A stretch of 60,149 nucleotides of DNA, taken from JAAGZL01 sp050290785 (GTDB lineage: Bacteria; Pseudomonadota; Gammaproteobacteria; Chromatiales; Chromatiaceae). The stretch spans positions 1-60,149 of the forward strand of contig JBNKIR010000019.1 in assembly GCA_050290785.1 (NCBI GenBank). The letters are read 5' to 3'. The notes below the pieces were generated by a model, which was not told where the DNA came from, searched no databases, and saw only the letters and a list, made by a program, of their open reading frames with translations. Numbering within the stretch: position 1 is the stretch's first letter; each line of letters opens with the position of its first letter. Below are positions 27,055 through 36,296 of this stretch, piece by piece. Both the position numbers and the translations under genes were made by a program.

Positions 27055-27747
27055 TTATACTGCCCTCCTGGATCCAAACAGGCCTACCAATGCGCTACCA
27101 AAAAGCCATAACGCCGGCGGAAGAGGCACAGGATGCACATCAACTCCGGCCAGGGCGTAATCGTTGGTGCAATCATCCCGGTATATCCAGTTTGGGTCGG
27201 CGGTAAATTCGAGTGTCTGAGCAAGAATTGAGCCTATAACAAGATCTGCATAACCGCCAGCGTGGTGACTTTCTATTGCATCGACAGTGGCAAAGAATGC
27301 GCCATCTACAGAGATTGTTGCCTGTTCTTTTCTGCCACTTCCATCCGGTCTAAGATAGAGATCAAGAAAATGAAACCCTGTAATCTTCACAATCTGGTCG
27401 AAACTAAGGGTTAGTTTCTGGATACCTGGCCATACACCGGTAATTTCATCATCTGCGCCATAAGGAAGGTCGATTCCCACGCCATCCTTATCGCACTTCA
27501 AGGCACCACCACCCGCCTGACAACCAACAAATGCGCTACCGTCGTAGTTTTGGGTAAAATTAACAGCACCGCTTGTGGAGGTCAGGGTAAACCCCACCCC
27601 GTCAATTGAGCCACTATAGCCGTTGGCAATTGGAGTGAGGGAACCGAGTAGGCTGGAATCGGTAAAATCCAATAAAGCTGCCACAGAGCTATGACTAAAG
27701 CAGATAAATGCAACTGCATATATCAGCTTAAGAACTCCCCGTTTCAT
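27055..27747 (-). CDS. Exported protein with PEP-CTERM-like sorting signal
   Basis: A 230-residue secreted protein with a signal peptide (about 1-23). The middle is beta-rich and low in charge, with paired cysteines (GCQAGGGALKCDKDG; RDDCTND). The C-terminus is a sorting signal: VPLPPALWLFGSALVGLFG, then SRRAV. This is the proline-motif / hydrophobic helix / arginine layout recognised by exosortases, which cut it and pass the protein to the envelope or matrix. The usual Pro-Glu-Pro is replaced by VPLPP. GGAGG lies seven bases before the ATG, and a strong terminator follows, so it is a single-gene unit. Function unknown. No exosortase is encoded in the window. Confidence 0.82.
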   Translation of the reverse strand: MKRGVLKLIYAVAFICFSHSSVAALLDFTDSSLLGSLTPIANGYSGSIDGVGFTLTSTSGAVNFTQNYDGSAFVGCQAGGGALKCDKDGVGIDLPYGADDEITGVWPGIQKLTLSFDQIVKITGFHFLDLYLRPDGSGRKEQATISVDGAFFATVDAIESHHAGGYADLVIGSILAQTLEFTADPNWIYRDDCTNDYALAGVDVHPVPLPPALWLFGSALVGLFGSRRAV

Positions 27748-28071
27748 GTAATATCCTCCGTAATATCATGATAAGTACGTCAAAAAGAGTTACGCAGATT
27801 GATTTGCCAAAAAACGACAAAAGATCGATTCGGGCAATACAGATGAACCAACAGACTATTTGGGAAGTTGTTAAGTGGAGAAGGATTGATTATTTAAGCC
27901 TACAGCTGCCGTATACCATTCTGATAGCAGCCATAAACTACAGCTAACGTCCTTATCAAACATCCCCGAAATCCGTTCGCCCGTCCCTGCCTATTTATTT
28001 TAATCCGCGGCGCGTAGGTTGAACTATTTCCATGGTAAATTCAAGTATTAATTTGTACGCACGGGCAGTCC
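27748..28071. other. Intergenic region upstream of the PEP-CTERM-like gene
   Basis: This 324-base gap lies between two minus-strand genes and should contain the promoter of the PEP-CTERM-like gene. A GGAGG ribosome-binding site is clear at its left edge. I saw a sigma-54-like TTGGCA/TGC pair at 27793-27810, but its spacing is one base too long. No RNA gene or good ORF was found. Confidence 0.5.
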
Positions 28072-28992
28072 CTACACATCTATATCACTACGTGCTATTT
28101 CGACCAGGGCCAATATATTGTTGTGGTTACCGCCTATCTCCACCTCTTGCAGATGGATCTCGTTACAAGATGCTCCGGTTCTGGACACCTTTATGCCCAT
28201 TTTATTAACACATACGGTATTTTCTTCCAGAGATACCAGATTCAATGGCAACTCAAGGATTGTTACCAGTTCGTCCAGATAGCGCTCAGGGTTATTGAGT
28301 GTATCCATGCTACTGCATAAATTGTGGTGATTCGAAGCCTGGACTTCATTGCGCCTCTCACCACTGAGCAGCATTTTTAAATACCCCACTACGTTCTCGA
28401 GCAATACATGCTCCAGCGCAATCTTTACTTCATCTACTGTCGACGCAGGAGCCATCAGTCTATGTCCGGAAAAATACACGCTGATCTGTCTTACATCTCT
28501 GTGGATGAATTCACCTCTAAGCTCATCACCAAAGATCTCTTTTTCATGGTAATGCATAAACAGCAACGCATAGAAGACATCATGTTCAGCGGCCTGGACT
28601 GATTTTAGGTACCTCTGAATCTCCTCACTTTCGTCGCATATACGCCTCACTTCACCCATGCTGCCCAAGAGTGAGCTCGCTTGAGGGTTATATATAAAAT
28701 CTTTGCGCGATAGCTTTATTGGACTATTCAGCCTATCAACTATCTCATCAATGTGGGCAAGTAATTTGCGGGTGCCGCGTCGAAGACGTTCTTGATAGTG
28801 AGATATCGCACGCACACGAACATCAGTGCCGGTAACGATCTCATCTATTGCCTCTGCCACAGGGATATCTTCATCTTGTCCCTCTGGTATTTCATCTGCA
28901 TCTACACCTAGCAGCCTGATCAAATGCAGCAACTGCTCATGGAACAGGCTGCGTAGCGCTGATGTCTCTTTTCTTCGCCTTTCAACATCCAT
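28072..28992 (-). CDS. Hypothetical protein, 306 residues
   Basis: I do not recognise this protein. It has no signal peptide or membrane segment. The first half looks helical: a charged start (MDVERRRKET), an acidic patch at 35-60 and a heptad-like stretch around 60-150. The second half mixes helices and short strands (ISVYFSGHRLMAP; LEENTVCVNKMGIKVSRTG). There are no obvious catalytic motifs, nor a PilZ or HD signature. It stands alone between a 324-base gap and the lipoprotein/acyltransferase pair, all on the minus strand. Its codon use looks like its neighbours', so it is probably a genuine, narrowly distributed gene. Confidence 0.7.
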   Translation of the reverse strand: MDVERRRKETSALRSLFHEQLLHLIRLLGVDADEIPEGQDEDIPVAEAIDEIVTGTDVRVRAISHYQERLRRGTRKLLAHIDEIVDRLNSPIKLSRKDFIYNPQASSLLGSMGEVRRICDESEEIQRYLKSVQAAEHDVFYALLFMHYHEKEIFGDELRGEFIHRDVRQISVYFSGHRLMAPASTVDEVKIALEHVLLENVVGYLKMLLSGERRNEVQASNHHNLCSSMDTLNNPERYLDELVTILELPLNLVSLEENTVCVNKMGIKVSRTGASCNEIHLQEVEIGGNHNNILALVEIARSDIDV

Positions 28993-29076
28993 TGTTCATA
29001 CCAATGTTGATATACACATAACCTAGTTTAGGTCAGGTTTTGGTAAATTATTAATAATCAGAGTTATTGGCCAAGG

Positions 29077-29586
29077 CTACAGACGACCATGTGGACGGGC
29101 AAAGCCGGTAATCCTGGCCTTATTCACCATCCAGTTACCTGACTCATACACAAGTTCCATCGATAGTGTATATATATCCGATCCTTCATCTACGGCCTTC
29201 AGCCACGCGGCTGAATCTTCATACAGAAGTTCCAATTCTGGCAGCCGCTCATCCTGCTTCGTAATGAGAAAATTCATCTTCACGACGGCGGTCTCCTCAT
29301 CCTCGGACAGCCTTACCGATGGCCTGGGGTAGAGGATATTGAACCTGCCAAAGCGTTTAAAGGTCACGAAGAGTATTCTCCTTACCTCCTTCTCCGCATG
29401 ATTACCTGGATCAACGCTAAACCCAGCCTGGGCAAGATCCATCAATTCCCCAAGATTGTGGGCTTCCGCCAACTCCACCGCCTGCTGAATAAATTGATGC
29501 ACCTCCTCTTCCCTCTCTGTCCTGGCGCAGGCAACCATAAGAAAAAGCAGCAACAACACGCTTAATCTTCTAATTAACTCAGACAT
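29077..29586 (-). CDS. Putative outer-membrane lipoprotein
   Basis: A 169-residue protein with a lipoprotein signal peptide: positively charged start, LSVLLLLFLMVAC, and the lipobox cysteine at about residue 20. The mature part is mixed alpha/beta with no recognised domain. The region FKRFGRFNILYPRPSVRLS followed by alternating strands resembles small ligand-binding or nuclear-transport-factor-like folds, but that is only a guess. Its ATG lies inside the end of the acyltransferase/hydrolase gene (eight bases shared), so the two are translationally coupled and probably work on the same envelope lipid process. Confidence 0.75.
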   Translation of the reverse strand: MSELIRRLSVLLLLFLMVACARTEREEEVHQFIQQAVELAEAHNLGELMDLAQAGFSVDPGNHAEKEVRRILFVTFKRFGRFNILYPRPSVRLSEDEETAVVKMNFLITKQDERLPELELLYEDSAAWLKAVDEGSDIYTLSMELVYESGNWMVNKARITGFARPHGRL

Positions 29587-31867
29587 ATTCCTGATTACCT
29601 ATCTCGTCCAGATAGTCGATGATGAGTTTTCTGGTATCCCCTATATCGCCGTACAGGGTCCCATGACGGTCTGAGTCTATCATCTCGAGACGCTTATACT
29701 CACTTCCAATACTCTCTATAACGATAACAGCACTCTCCGGTTCCACCACCGGGTCTCTGTCTGCCTGTAGGATCAAGGCGGGACAGTGTACATCCTTCAA
29801 TCTATCCTCTAGTTCGCTGACCAGTACACGCAGCTCAAACAGGGCATGCACCGGCATGGAGCGGTAGTTTATATGCGGGTTTTCCGTCCTGCTGTTAAAC
29901 CTGAATGGTACTATGCCCTCATAAGCCGGAATCCAGCTTACCAGTCTATTGGCAGTATGCAGAAAAGGCACATATACCATATTCTTGTTAACAAACTTTA
30001 TCGGCGCTGAGATAGCCACAACCCCTGCCAGACCATCCGGTTGCTCTGATGCCAGCATAAGGGAGATGGCCCCTCCTGTGGAGAAACCGATCACACATAC
30101 CTGATCACAATAGGCCAGCATCAAATCATAGGCGTCTCTTGCTGACCCCATCCAATCTTCCCAACTACGTTCCCGCAGGTCCCAGGGCGAGGTGCCATGC
30201 CCTTTAAGGCGCGGACCTATGACTGGATGGCCCAGATCGGCAAGCTGCTTTCCAAATCCAATCACCTCGGCCGGACTGGAGAGGAAACCATGGATTAGAA
30301 CTACTCCCATTTTTTTGTGCCTGTTGGGCAGGAAAAAGAAAGGGTCGCTGGGTTCGGTAGCGGTCTCCTGTTTGTTTATCTCCGCATAGCGCGGCTTATC
30401 AAAACAGCTCCTATCCCATTTCAGCGCCATACCCATATCGTCAAACCTGAAACCAGCCACCTCTTGCACGTCAGGCACAGATGACTTTTTGATCGCCTGG
30501 CCAATCACCTCCGCAATACCCTTTACCGGCTTTGCCTCATTGGCGTATACCTCGATCAGGTTCTCCATCCTTATTACATCAAAATCATGTTCTTCACAGA
30601 GCTTTGGCATAAACCTATATCTGCCGGCCTCTTTTGAGATCAAGCCCAGTTGATATGCGGTGCTGAAAAATTGATCCAACCCGTCACATCTGCCGTCTAC
30701 CAGCTTAGAGTAGGCATCAGGATTCCTCAGGCTACGATGCAGGTTTATATGGGGCAGCTTCTGCACATATTTAACCGCCAGATAGAGCATGAGATGAAAA
30801 TCATCGCAGCTGACATCATGCACCCCCTTCTCCAGGTGTGAATAGATGATGAGCGAAGCCAGATGACTGAGGTTGATGGTCACCTCGTCATATATGGCGC
30901 GCATGTATCTGTCGCGCAGCTTTCCGGCATTGTGACGAATACGGGAGGAGAGATAGCGTCGCGCCATGCTGCTTGCGGCAGGATTGGGTACCAGCAGATC
31001 ATCCAGGGTTTGGATGCATCCGCTACAGTGTCGGGTAAAAGGCAGCTCCCAACGTTTCCAGTACTCACTGCTGCAAATCATGTCCCCCAGCCGAATATCC
31101 ATATCCGTGTTCTTCAGCAGTATATTTCCCTCTATCAGCAGTTCTTCCGACAGACGTTTGCTGATGCCACTCCTGAACAGTTCCACACCACGACGCAGCA
31201 GATTGTCACCAACCCGCATCGGATAGAAGGTGATATTGGCCGGAACTATGGTGGACTTGCGCTGAACCGCCTTATACAACGCATCCAGATTCTCAAGCTC
31301 CAGGGTCTTTACCCAGTAGCTGATCCTATCTTCATCCCCCTTATCAAAGGCATTCCTGATCGACTGCTTGAGCAGATCCACCTTGAGCGATAGCACCGCG
31401 GCCCCGGTGTGATGTTTGCGCCTCTCCATGGCGCTCCTGGAATAGATACTGTAGCGTCCCCGTCTGTCCTTGACCCGTCGGTCCTTCACCATCCCCCCTT
31501 CCGGAAAGATGATCACCTTACGCCCGCGCAGTATCTCTGCCGCCAGAAACGGCATCAATCCCGGTAGTTTGTTGGGAACGGCGCCCACACTCCGCAGGAA
31601 TCCGGCAAAATTATCTTCCACCTTGAACAGGTCGTTGGCGGCGAGGGAACGGCAGTAGGAACCATCCTCTTCATATATGAGGTATTGGGGGATGAATGTC
31701 TCAAAGCGGGCAAAATGGTTAAACAGAAAGATCTCACCATCGGCTATCTGCCTATCGTGATGGTGCATCTTGATATTGACGCTCAACAGGTGTTTGAGGA
31801 TGGAAAACACCCTCACAGACCATTGGTAGGTAGAACTGTTTATTCTTAGTTCTTCAAATCCTTGCAC
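29579..31867 (-). CDS. Acyltransferase (PlsC-like) fused to alpha/beta hydrolase
   Basis: A 762-residue fusion. Residues 30-260 resemble glycerolipid acyltransferases: NHFARFE (50-56) stands where the family has NHxSxxD, with Glu replacing Asp, and FPEGG (121-125) matches the FPEGTRS block. Residues 260-500 are mostly helical and unassigned. Residues 518-762 are an alpha/beta hydrolase of the lysophospholipase/serine aminopeptidase type: oxyanion HGFLSSP, nucleophile Ser596 in GFSTGG, an acid in QADRDPVV and His735 (SDRHG). The two ends suggest removal and transfer of acyl chains on a lipid, such as phospholipid remodelling. The start is a GTG with AGAGAGAT upstream. The downstream lipoprotein gene overlaps the end. 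The domain calls are good; the reaction is inferred. Confidence 0.8.
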   Translation of the reverse strand: MQGFEELRINSSTYQWSVRVFSILKHLLSVNIKMHHHDRQIADGEIFLFNHFARFETFIPQYLIYEEDGSYCRSLAANDLFKVEDNFAGFLRSVGAVPNKLPGLMPFLAAEILRGRKVIIFPEGGMVKDRRVKDRRGRYSIYSRSAMERRKHHTGAAVLSLKVDLLKQSIRNAFDKGDEDRISYWVKTLELENLDALYKAVQRKSTIVPANITFYPMRVGDNLLRRGVELFRSGISKRLSEELLIEGNILLKNTDMDIRLGDMICSSEYWKRWELPFTRHCSGCIQTLDDLLVPNPAASSMARRYLSSRIRHNAGKLRDRYMRAIYDEVTINLSHLASLIIYSHLEKGVHDVSCDDFHLMLYLAVKYVQKLPHINLHRSLRNPDAYSKLVDGRCDGLDQFFSTAYQLGLISKEAGRYRFMPKLCEEHDFDVIRMENLIEVYANEAKPVKGIAEVIGQAIKKSSVPDVQEVAGFRFDDMGMALKWDRSCFDKPRYAEINKQETATEPSDPFFFLPNRHKKMGVVLIHGFLSSPAEVIGFGKQLADLGHPVIGPRLKGHGTSPWDLRERSWEDWMGSARDAYDLMLAYCDQVCVIGFSTGGAISLMLASEQPDGLAGVVAISAPIKFVNKNMVYVPFLHTANRLVSWIPAYEGIVPFRFNSRTENPHINYRSMPVHALFELRVLVSELEDRLKDVHCPALILQADRDPVVEPESAVIVIESIGSEYKRLEMIDSDRHGTLYGDIGDTRKLIIDYLDEIGNQEYV

Positions 31868-31971
31868 AAAAGATCTCTCTTAACCGGATACTGTTATGAT
31901 CAGCAGTTAGACGATTGGTTCAGCTCCAGACTATGCACGAAACCCCTATTGGTCAAGATAGACTATCTCTG

Positions 31972-32835
31972 TCATAAGGAGATGATCTTCTGCTTATCTC
32001 TACCGCCCAGCATCTTTTCCAGATGCATATCCACAGAGTGTTCCAGAGTTATCTCCCGCCTCAGGACCGCAGCTTCGTATTCACGGATCCACAGGCCGAT
32101 CAAACCACGTGCATGGCGCAACTCCATGAGCATCAACATGGTTAGGGGTCCGCCCTCATCAATAAAACCACTGTAATCAAAATTGCGCTCGGCCTGTAGC
32201 CTGTCGTATTCCACACGTACGATCTCCGCCCGCCAGCCTCCGCGCGAATAGCTGATTTGCGCGTATGAGGCTCGATGATCACGATCAAAGGGTGTACCCA
32301 CAGAACCGCTGTTCACCACGGTGGTACCATTGAAGCTGCGCACAAAGGGCCAATGGGTATGTGACGTGATAAACATATCCTTGCCACTGCCGATCTTCGC
32401 TGGCAATTCGTTGTCCTCGGTCCTGGGGGTTATGCCGTCTCGATTACCCAATACCGTACCGTGGGTGATATGCATAATCCCGCCATCAACCCCTTCCAGA
32501 TCCAGACTCTCCTGCCAGTCCGATATGCCAGACATCTCAGGTCCGAGTTGGGAGTAGGTCCAGTGACTGAAGCGACGCATCTCGTATACCGGGCCGCTTT
32601 TGGGCTCTTTCGCGGTCCCGCAGTTGAGTACAAAACTCTCATGATTGCCCTTCAGATAGATGGCCTGGGGAAACCGGTCCTGCAACATCTGCAATACCTG
32701 GATACTGGATGGTCCACGATTGATCAGATCACCATTTACGATGAGGCTGTCAGGCCCCCAGCACTCGATATCCTCCAGCACCGCTTGCAGTGCCGGCTCA
32801 TTGCCATGTACATCTGAGATTATCGCTAACTTCAT
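31972..32835 (-). CDS. Calcineurin-like metallophosphoesterase
   Basis: A 287-residue enzyme with the full set of metal-binding blocks: DVHGN at 8-12, GDLINRG, GNHES, a histidine in MHITHGT, and SHTHWP. NSGSVGTPF follows, as in YfcE-type and symmetrical diadenosine-polyphosphatase-type phosphoesterases. It is cytoplasmic, with no signal peptide. The substrate cannot be told from sequence; phosphodiesters or phosphoproteins are typical. It is divergent from bioA, with a 126-base gap. Confidence 0.87.
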   Translation of the reverse strand: MKLAIISDVHGNEPALQAVLEDIECWGPDSLIVNGDLINRGPSSIQVLQMLQDRFPQAIYLKGNHESFVLNCGTAKEPKSGPVYEMRRFSHWTYSQLGPEMSGISDWQESLDLEGVDGGIMHITHGTVLGNRDGITPRTEDNELPAKIGSGKDMFITSHTHWPFVRSFNGTTVVNSGSVGTPFDRDHRASYAQISYSRGGWRAEIVRVEYDRLQAERNFDYSGFIDEGGPLTMLMLMELRHARGLIGLWIREYEAAVLRREITLEHSVDMHLEKMLGGRDKQKIISL

Positions 32836-32961
32836 ATCTTGTGTGGTTTATATGGAATCGCCTCTATCAGACCATATAGACCGCCTTTAAATTTAAAGAG
32901 TTTCCCATCCGATATCCTATAATACACGTATCGCAATGCTACTCTAGGATATGATAACAAT

Positions 32962-34251
32962 ATGGGCATGGATCAAGACCAAATTCTGGCGCTGGACCGC
33001 AGCATCATCTGGCATCCCTACAGTTCAATACCATCTGATATACCACTCTTTTCGGTGGCATCCGCCGAAGGGGTGCACATACATCTCAGCGACGGGCGCG
33101 TTCTAATAGACGGCATGTCTTCCTGGTGGAGCGCCATCCACGGCTATAACCACCCGGTTATCAACCGGGCGCTCGAGGAACAGTTGCAACGCATGTCCCA
33201 CGTCATGTTTGGCGGCTTGACCCATCAGCCTGCGGTTGAACTTGCGGCCAAACTGGTGGAACTGACCCCTAAACCACTCCAAACGGTGTTCTTTGCCGAT
33301 TCCGGATCGGTATCAGTGGAAGTGGCCATGAAGATGGCCATCCAGTACTGGTATGCCAAAAAGCAGCCGGAGAAGGATATATTCCTGACCATCCGCAACG
33401 GTTATCACGGCGATACCTTCGGGGCCATGTCGGTGTGCGATCCGGTAAGCGGCATGCACTCCCTATTCTCCGGAGTACTGGCCAGTCAGATCTTCGTCGA
33501 CTCACCGTCATGCGGCTTTGGTGAACACTGCGAGCCACCTGATATCGCACCCATGGCCGAACAACTGGAAAAAAATCATGATCAGATCGCGGCGGTCATC
33601 ATGGAACCCATCGTCCAGGGCGCCGGGGGCATGCGCTTCTATTCGCCCGGATATCTGAAACAGGTGCGCGATCTATGCGACAAGTATGGCGTACTGCTGA
33701 TATTGGACGAGATCGCCACCGGCTTCGGACGCACAGGCAGGATGTTTGCCTGTGAACACGCCGGTATCGCGCCGGACATCATGTGTGTGGGCAAGGCCCT
33801 GACCGGCGGTTACATGACACTGGCCGCCACCCTGACCACCCGTGAGATCAGTGATGGTATAAGCAGCGGCCAGCCTGGGCTGTTCATGCACGGACCCACC
33901 TTTATGGCCAATCCCCTGGCCTGTACCGCCGCCAACGCCAGTCTGCATCTACTGACTGAATCACCCTGGCATGTGCGCGTCGATAAGCTTGAGTTGGGGT
34001 TATCCAGGGGACTGGAACCCTGTAGAGAGATGGAGCAGGTGGCCGATGTCAGGGTGCTGGGTGCGATCGGCGTGGTGGAGATGAAGAAACCCGTGGATAT
34101 GCGGATCATACAGCCTGCCCTGGTGGAGGAAGGTGTTTGGGTGCGGCCGTTCGGCAAGTTGATCTATCTGATGCCGCCCTACATCATGCGCGACGGTGAT
34201 CTGGAGAAACTGACCACGGCGGTTAGAAATGTAGTTTCTGTAATGCCCTAA
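32962..34251 (+). CDS. bioA: Adenosylmethionine-8-amino-7-oxononanoate aminotransferase
   Basis: A 429-residue class III aminotransferase of biotin synthesis. It converts 7-keto-8-aminopelargonate to 7,8-diaminopelargonate with SAM as amino donor. The N-terminus has the BioA hallmarks IWHPYSS and the substrate-site MSSWWSAIHGYNHP; pyridoxal phosphate sites are DSGSVSVE, LDEIATGFGRTG (Asp249) and Lys278 in CVGKALTGGY. The length is typical. No other biotin gene is in the window. Its last four bases overlap the end of the convergent lytic transglycosylase gene. AGGA lies about 12 bases before the ATG. Confidence 0.95.
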   Translation: MGMDQDQILALDRSIIWHPYSSIPSDIPLFSVASAEGVHIHLSDGRVLIDGMSSWWSAIHGYNHPVINRALEEQLQRMSHVMFGGLTHQPAVELAAKLVELTPKPLQTVFFADSGSVSVEVAMKMAIQYWYAKKQPEKDIFLTIRNGYHGDTFGAMSVCDPVSGMHSLFSGVLASQIFVDSPSCGFGEHCEPPDIAPMAEQLEKNHDQIAAVIMEPIVQGAGGMRFYSPGYLKQVRDLCDKYGVLLILDEIATGFGRTGRMFACEHAGIAPDIMCVGKALTGGYMTLAATLTTREISDGISSGQPGLFMHGPTFMANPLACTAANASLHLLTESPWHVRVDKLELGLSRGLEPCREMEQVADVRVLGAIGVVEMKKPVDMRIIQPALVEEGVWVRPFGKLIYLMPPYIMRDGDLEKLTTAVRNVVSVMP

Positions 34252-35513
34252 CGCAGTTTACTCACGAGTCCCGATGTCGGGAAACAGCTCTGTTTCATCC
34301 CGTGCTTGCGCTGCCACTCCCCGATGGAACGGCGCGTCTTATATCCGGGCAGACCGTCGGCTCCGCCCACGTCATACCCCTCTTGTTCCAGCTTGCGCTG
34401 CATCATGGCGATATCCGAACGCAGCATCCTGCCCACATCCCCCCATTTTCCCTGGAACGTACCGGAACCATAGGCGATACGGTCGGCAAGATTTCCGATA
34501 TAAAGCGCATACAGATCGGAGTTGTTGTACTCCTTGATTACGTAGAAATTGGGAGTAACTATAAACCTGGGACCGTGGACACCGGCAGGCACCAGCATCA
34601 TGCCTTGGGCCTTGAGCTCATGTCCCGGGAATGGCCTGCCGTTGATACGCTCTATACCCTGCCCCACCCACTCCGAGATCAGGCGCGCCCGGTCCGGGCC
34701 CTCCTGGCCACAAAATACCTCGGGTGAAAACGATGCCTCGAATCCCCAGTCACGACCTCTCTGCCAACCGGACCTGGCCAGATAGTTGGCGATGGATGCC
34801 AGGGTATCCGGTACTGAATTCCAGATATCACGACTCCCATCACCATCAAAATCAACGGCATATTTGAGATAGACCGAGGGCATGAACTGGGGCTGTCCCA
34901 ATGCACCGGCCCAGGAACTTTGCATGGACCCCTTCTTGATATAACCACGCTGCACTATCTGTAGTGCCGCCAGCAACTCCTTCCTGAACATCTCCTTGCG
35001 CGAGGACATGAAGGCCTTGGTGGCCAACACCCTTATAGCCGAATTTCCCAGCTTGGCCCGTCCGTAACTGCTCTCCTTACCCCATATGGCCAGGAGTATG
35101 CGACCGGGCACGCCGTATCTCTCCTCTATCTTTCTGATGGTATTGCCCCACTCCTTGGCAAGATCACGTCCATACCCGGCCAGCCTGCCAAGCCTGTCCT
35201 GATGAAAATAGGCAGCGGGGGAACGGAACTCCGCCTGACTCTGTTCGCGTTTCGCGGGCGGCTTACTGCCTGGTGGTAGCAGATCAGGCAGATCCCACTG
35301 TAGCTGGACCCCGGCCAGGGAGTGCTTGAATGTGGCGGATGATATCCCTTTGCCCTTGGCCTCCGGCCATAGGTCATCCTGCAACCAGGTGGCAAACTGT
35401 CTTTCGATATCGGCGTGGGAAGCAGCCTGGGGTGTCACAGAAAAGGATAGTAGCAAGATGAGCGTAGCTATGTACCAGGATATTCTATCCAATTGCGAAA
35501 ACGGCATAATCAA
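34248..35513 (-). CDS. Lytic murein transglycosylase (MltB type) with peptidoglycan-binding domain
   Basis: A 421-residue exported enzyme. A signal peptide (hydrophobic ATLILLLSFSVT, then PQAAS) leads to an SLT_2/MltB-type catalytic domain (about 30-340) with the catalytic glutamate in AIWGKESSYG. Other family blocks are GALGQPQFMPS and FDGDGSRDIWNS. The last 65 residues form a peptidoglycan-binding domain. It cuts glycan strands to 1,6-anhydro-muropeptides during wall growth. I see no lipobox, so it should be soluble in the periplasm. It is convergent with bioA. Confidence 0.9.
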   Translation of the reverse strand: MIMPFSQLDRISWYIATLILLLSFSVTPQAASHADIERQFATWLQDDLWPEAKGKGISSATFKHSLAGVQLQWDLPDLLPPGSKPPAKREQSQAEFRSPAAYFHQDRLGRLAGYGRDLAKEWGNTIRKIEERYGVPGRILLAIWGKESSYGRAKLGNSAIRVLATKAFMSSRKEMFRKELLAALQIVQRGYIKKGSMQSSWAGALGQPQFMPSVYLKYAVDFDGDGSRDIWNSVPDTLASIANYLARSGWQRGRDWGFEASFSPEVFCGQEGPDRARLISEWVGQGIERINGRPFPGHELKAQGMMLVPAGVHGPRFIVTPNFYVIKEYNNSDLYALYIGNLADRIAYGSGTFQGKWGDVGRMLRSDIAMMQRKLEQEGYDVGGADGLPGYKTRRSIGEWQRKHGMKQSCFPTSGLVSKLR

Positions 35514-35531
35514 TCCATGTCTGTGATCTTA

Positions 35532-35558
35532 CTGGATCCCCGCCTACGCAGGGATGAC
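35532..35558. repeat. Short GC-rich dyad resembling dispersed CCCCGCC...GGGGATGAC repeats
   Basis: CTGGATCCCCGCCTACGCAG followed by GGATGAC forms a near-perfect dyad (ATCCC ... GGGAT). It closely resembles short dispersed palindromes found in many proteobacterial genomes (compare ATTCCC-N8-GGGAAT elements). It lies just upstream of the transglycosylase gene and downstream of tpm. I found only this copy in the window. Confidence 0.45.
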
Positions 35559-35602
35559 TAAAATGCTATAGATCGGAGCGGTTCTATAATAACAAATGGA
35601 CA

Positions 35603-36289
35603 CTAGTTTCGCTGCAGCATATAGATATGCTCTGACAACCTACTGATCCCCCTGTCTGAGTATCTCTCCGTATCCTGCAACAGATCCAACTCATGCAGAT
35701 GGGTGATCTGGAAGTCGGCACCAAACAGAATATGCACCTCATCTTCAGGTACCGAATATGGTGGACCCTGCATCTCATCCTGTGGATAGTCCATCGCCAC
35801 CAGCAGGACCTTGCAACCTGTAGGCAGAAGATCCGCCAGCAGCACGGCATAGGCCTGTCGATGGGTCACATCCAGGGCCACCAGAGAGGCGCGATCATAG
35901 ACCGCGTCCATCTGCGGGATATGATCCCGCTCGAGGCTGAATATATCACCACATAGAAGTTCATACTCTTCAGAACGAAACCTCTGAAAGGGACCTGAAG
36001 AGGTACGTTCCGGGATCATGCCCTGTTCCGAGAAAAACTCTTCTACGGCGATCTCACTGATCTCGATCCCAACTATGGAGTGTCCCTGTTGCGCTAGCCA
36101 AACCATGTCCCGGCTTTTGCCACACAGCGGGACAAAAACACGGGAGTTTGTCTTGGCGTTTAGTGAATGCCAATGCGCAAGCAGATGTGGATTCGTCTCC
36201 TGATGATGCCAGCCAATATCCCCATCCCGCCAACGCTGCAGCCAGAACCCGGACTGCGATCCTTCCCTGTTGTCTATAGGATGGGACAA
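35603..36289 (-). CDS. tpm: Thiopurine S-methyltransferase family protein
   Basis: A 228-residue SAM-dependent methyltransferase of the TPMT family. It has FWLQRWRDGDIGWH near the N-terminus, VPLCGKSRDMVWLAQQGHSIVGIE as the SAM-binding region, and YDRASLVAL further on. Bacterial members methylate thiols and also selenium or tellurium compounds, so metalloid detoxification is a likely role. The only start that keeps the conserved N-terminus is a TTG at 36289, seven bases after the purA stop, without a clear ribosome-binding site; coupling to purA translation is possible. Confidence 0.9.
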   Translation of the reverse strand: MSHPIDNREGSQSGFWLQRWRDGDIGWHHQETNPHLLAHWHSLNAKTNSRVFVPLCGKSRDMVWLAQQGHSIVGIEISEIAVEEFFSEQGMIPERTSSGPFQRFRSEEYELLCGDIFSLERDHIPQMDAVYDRASLVALDVTHRQAYAVLLADLLPTGCKVLLVAMDYPQDEMQGPPYSVPEDEVHILFGADFQITHLHELDLLQDTERYSDRGISRLSEHIYMLQRN

Positions 36290-36296
36290 GGCATGA

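Noticed and set aside
27793..27810. A sigma-54-like promoter (TTGGCA ... TGC) before the PEP-CTERM-like gene
   Set aside because: The distance between the GG and GC elements is one base longer than the strict spacing of sigma-54 promoters.
30863..31393. A 176-codon plus-strand frame opposite the acyltransferase/hydrolase gene
   Set aside because: It is antisense to a well-supported coding region, has no domain signature and no ribosome-binding site.
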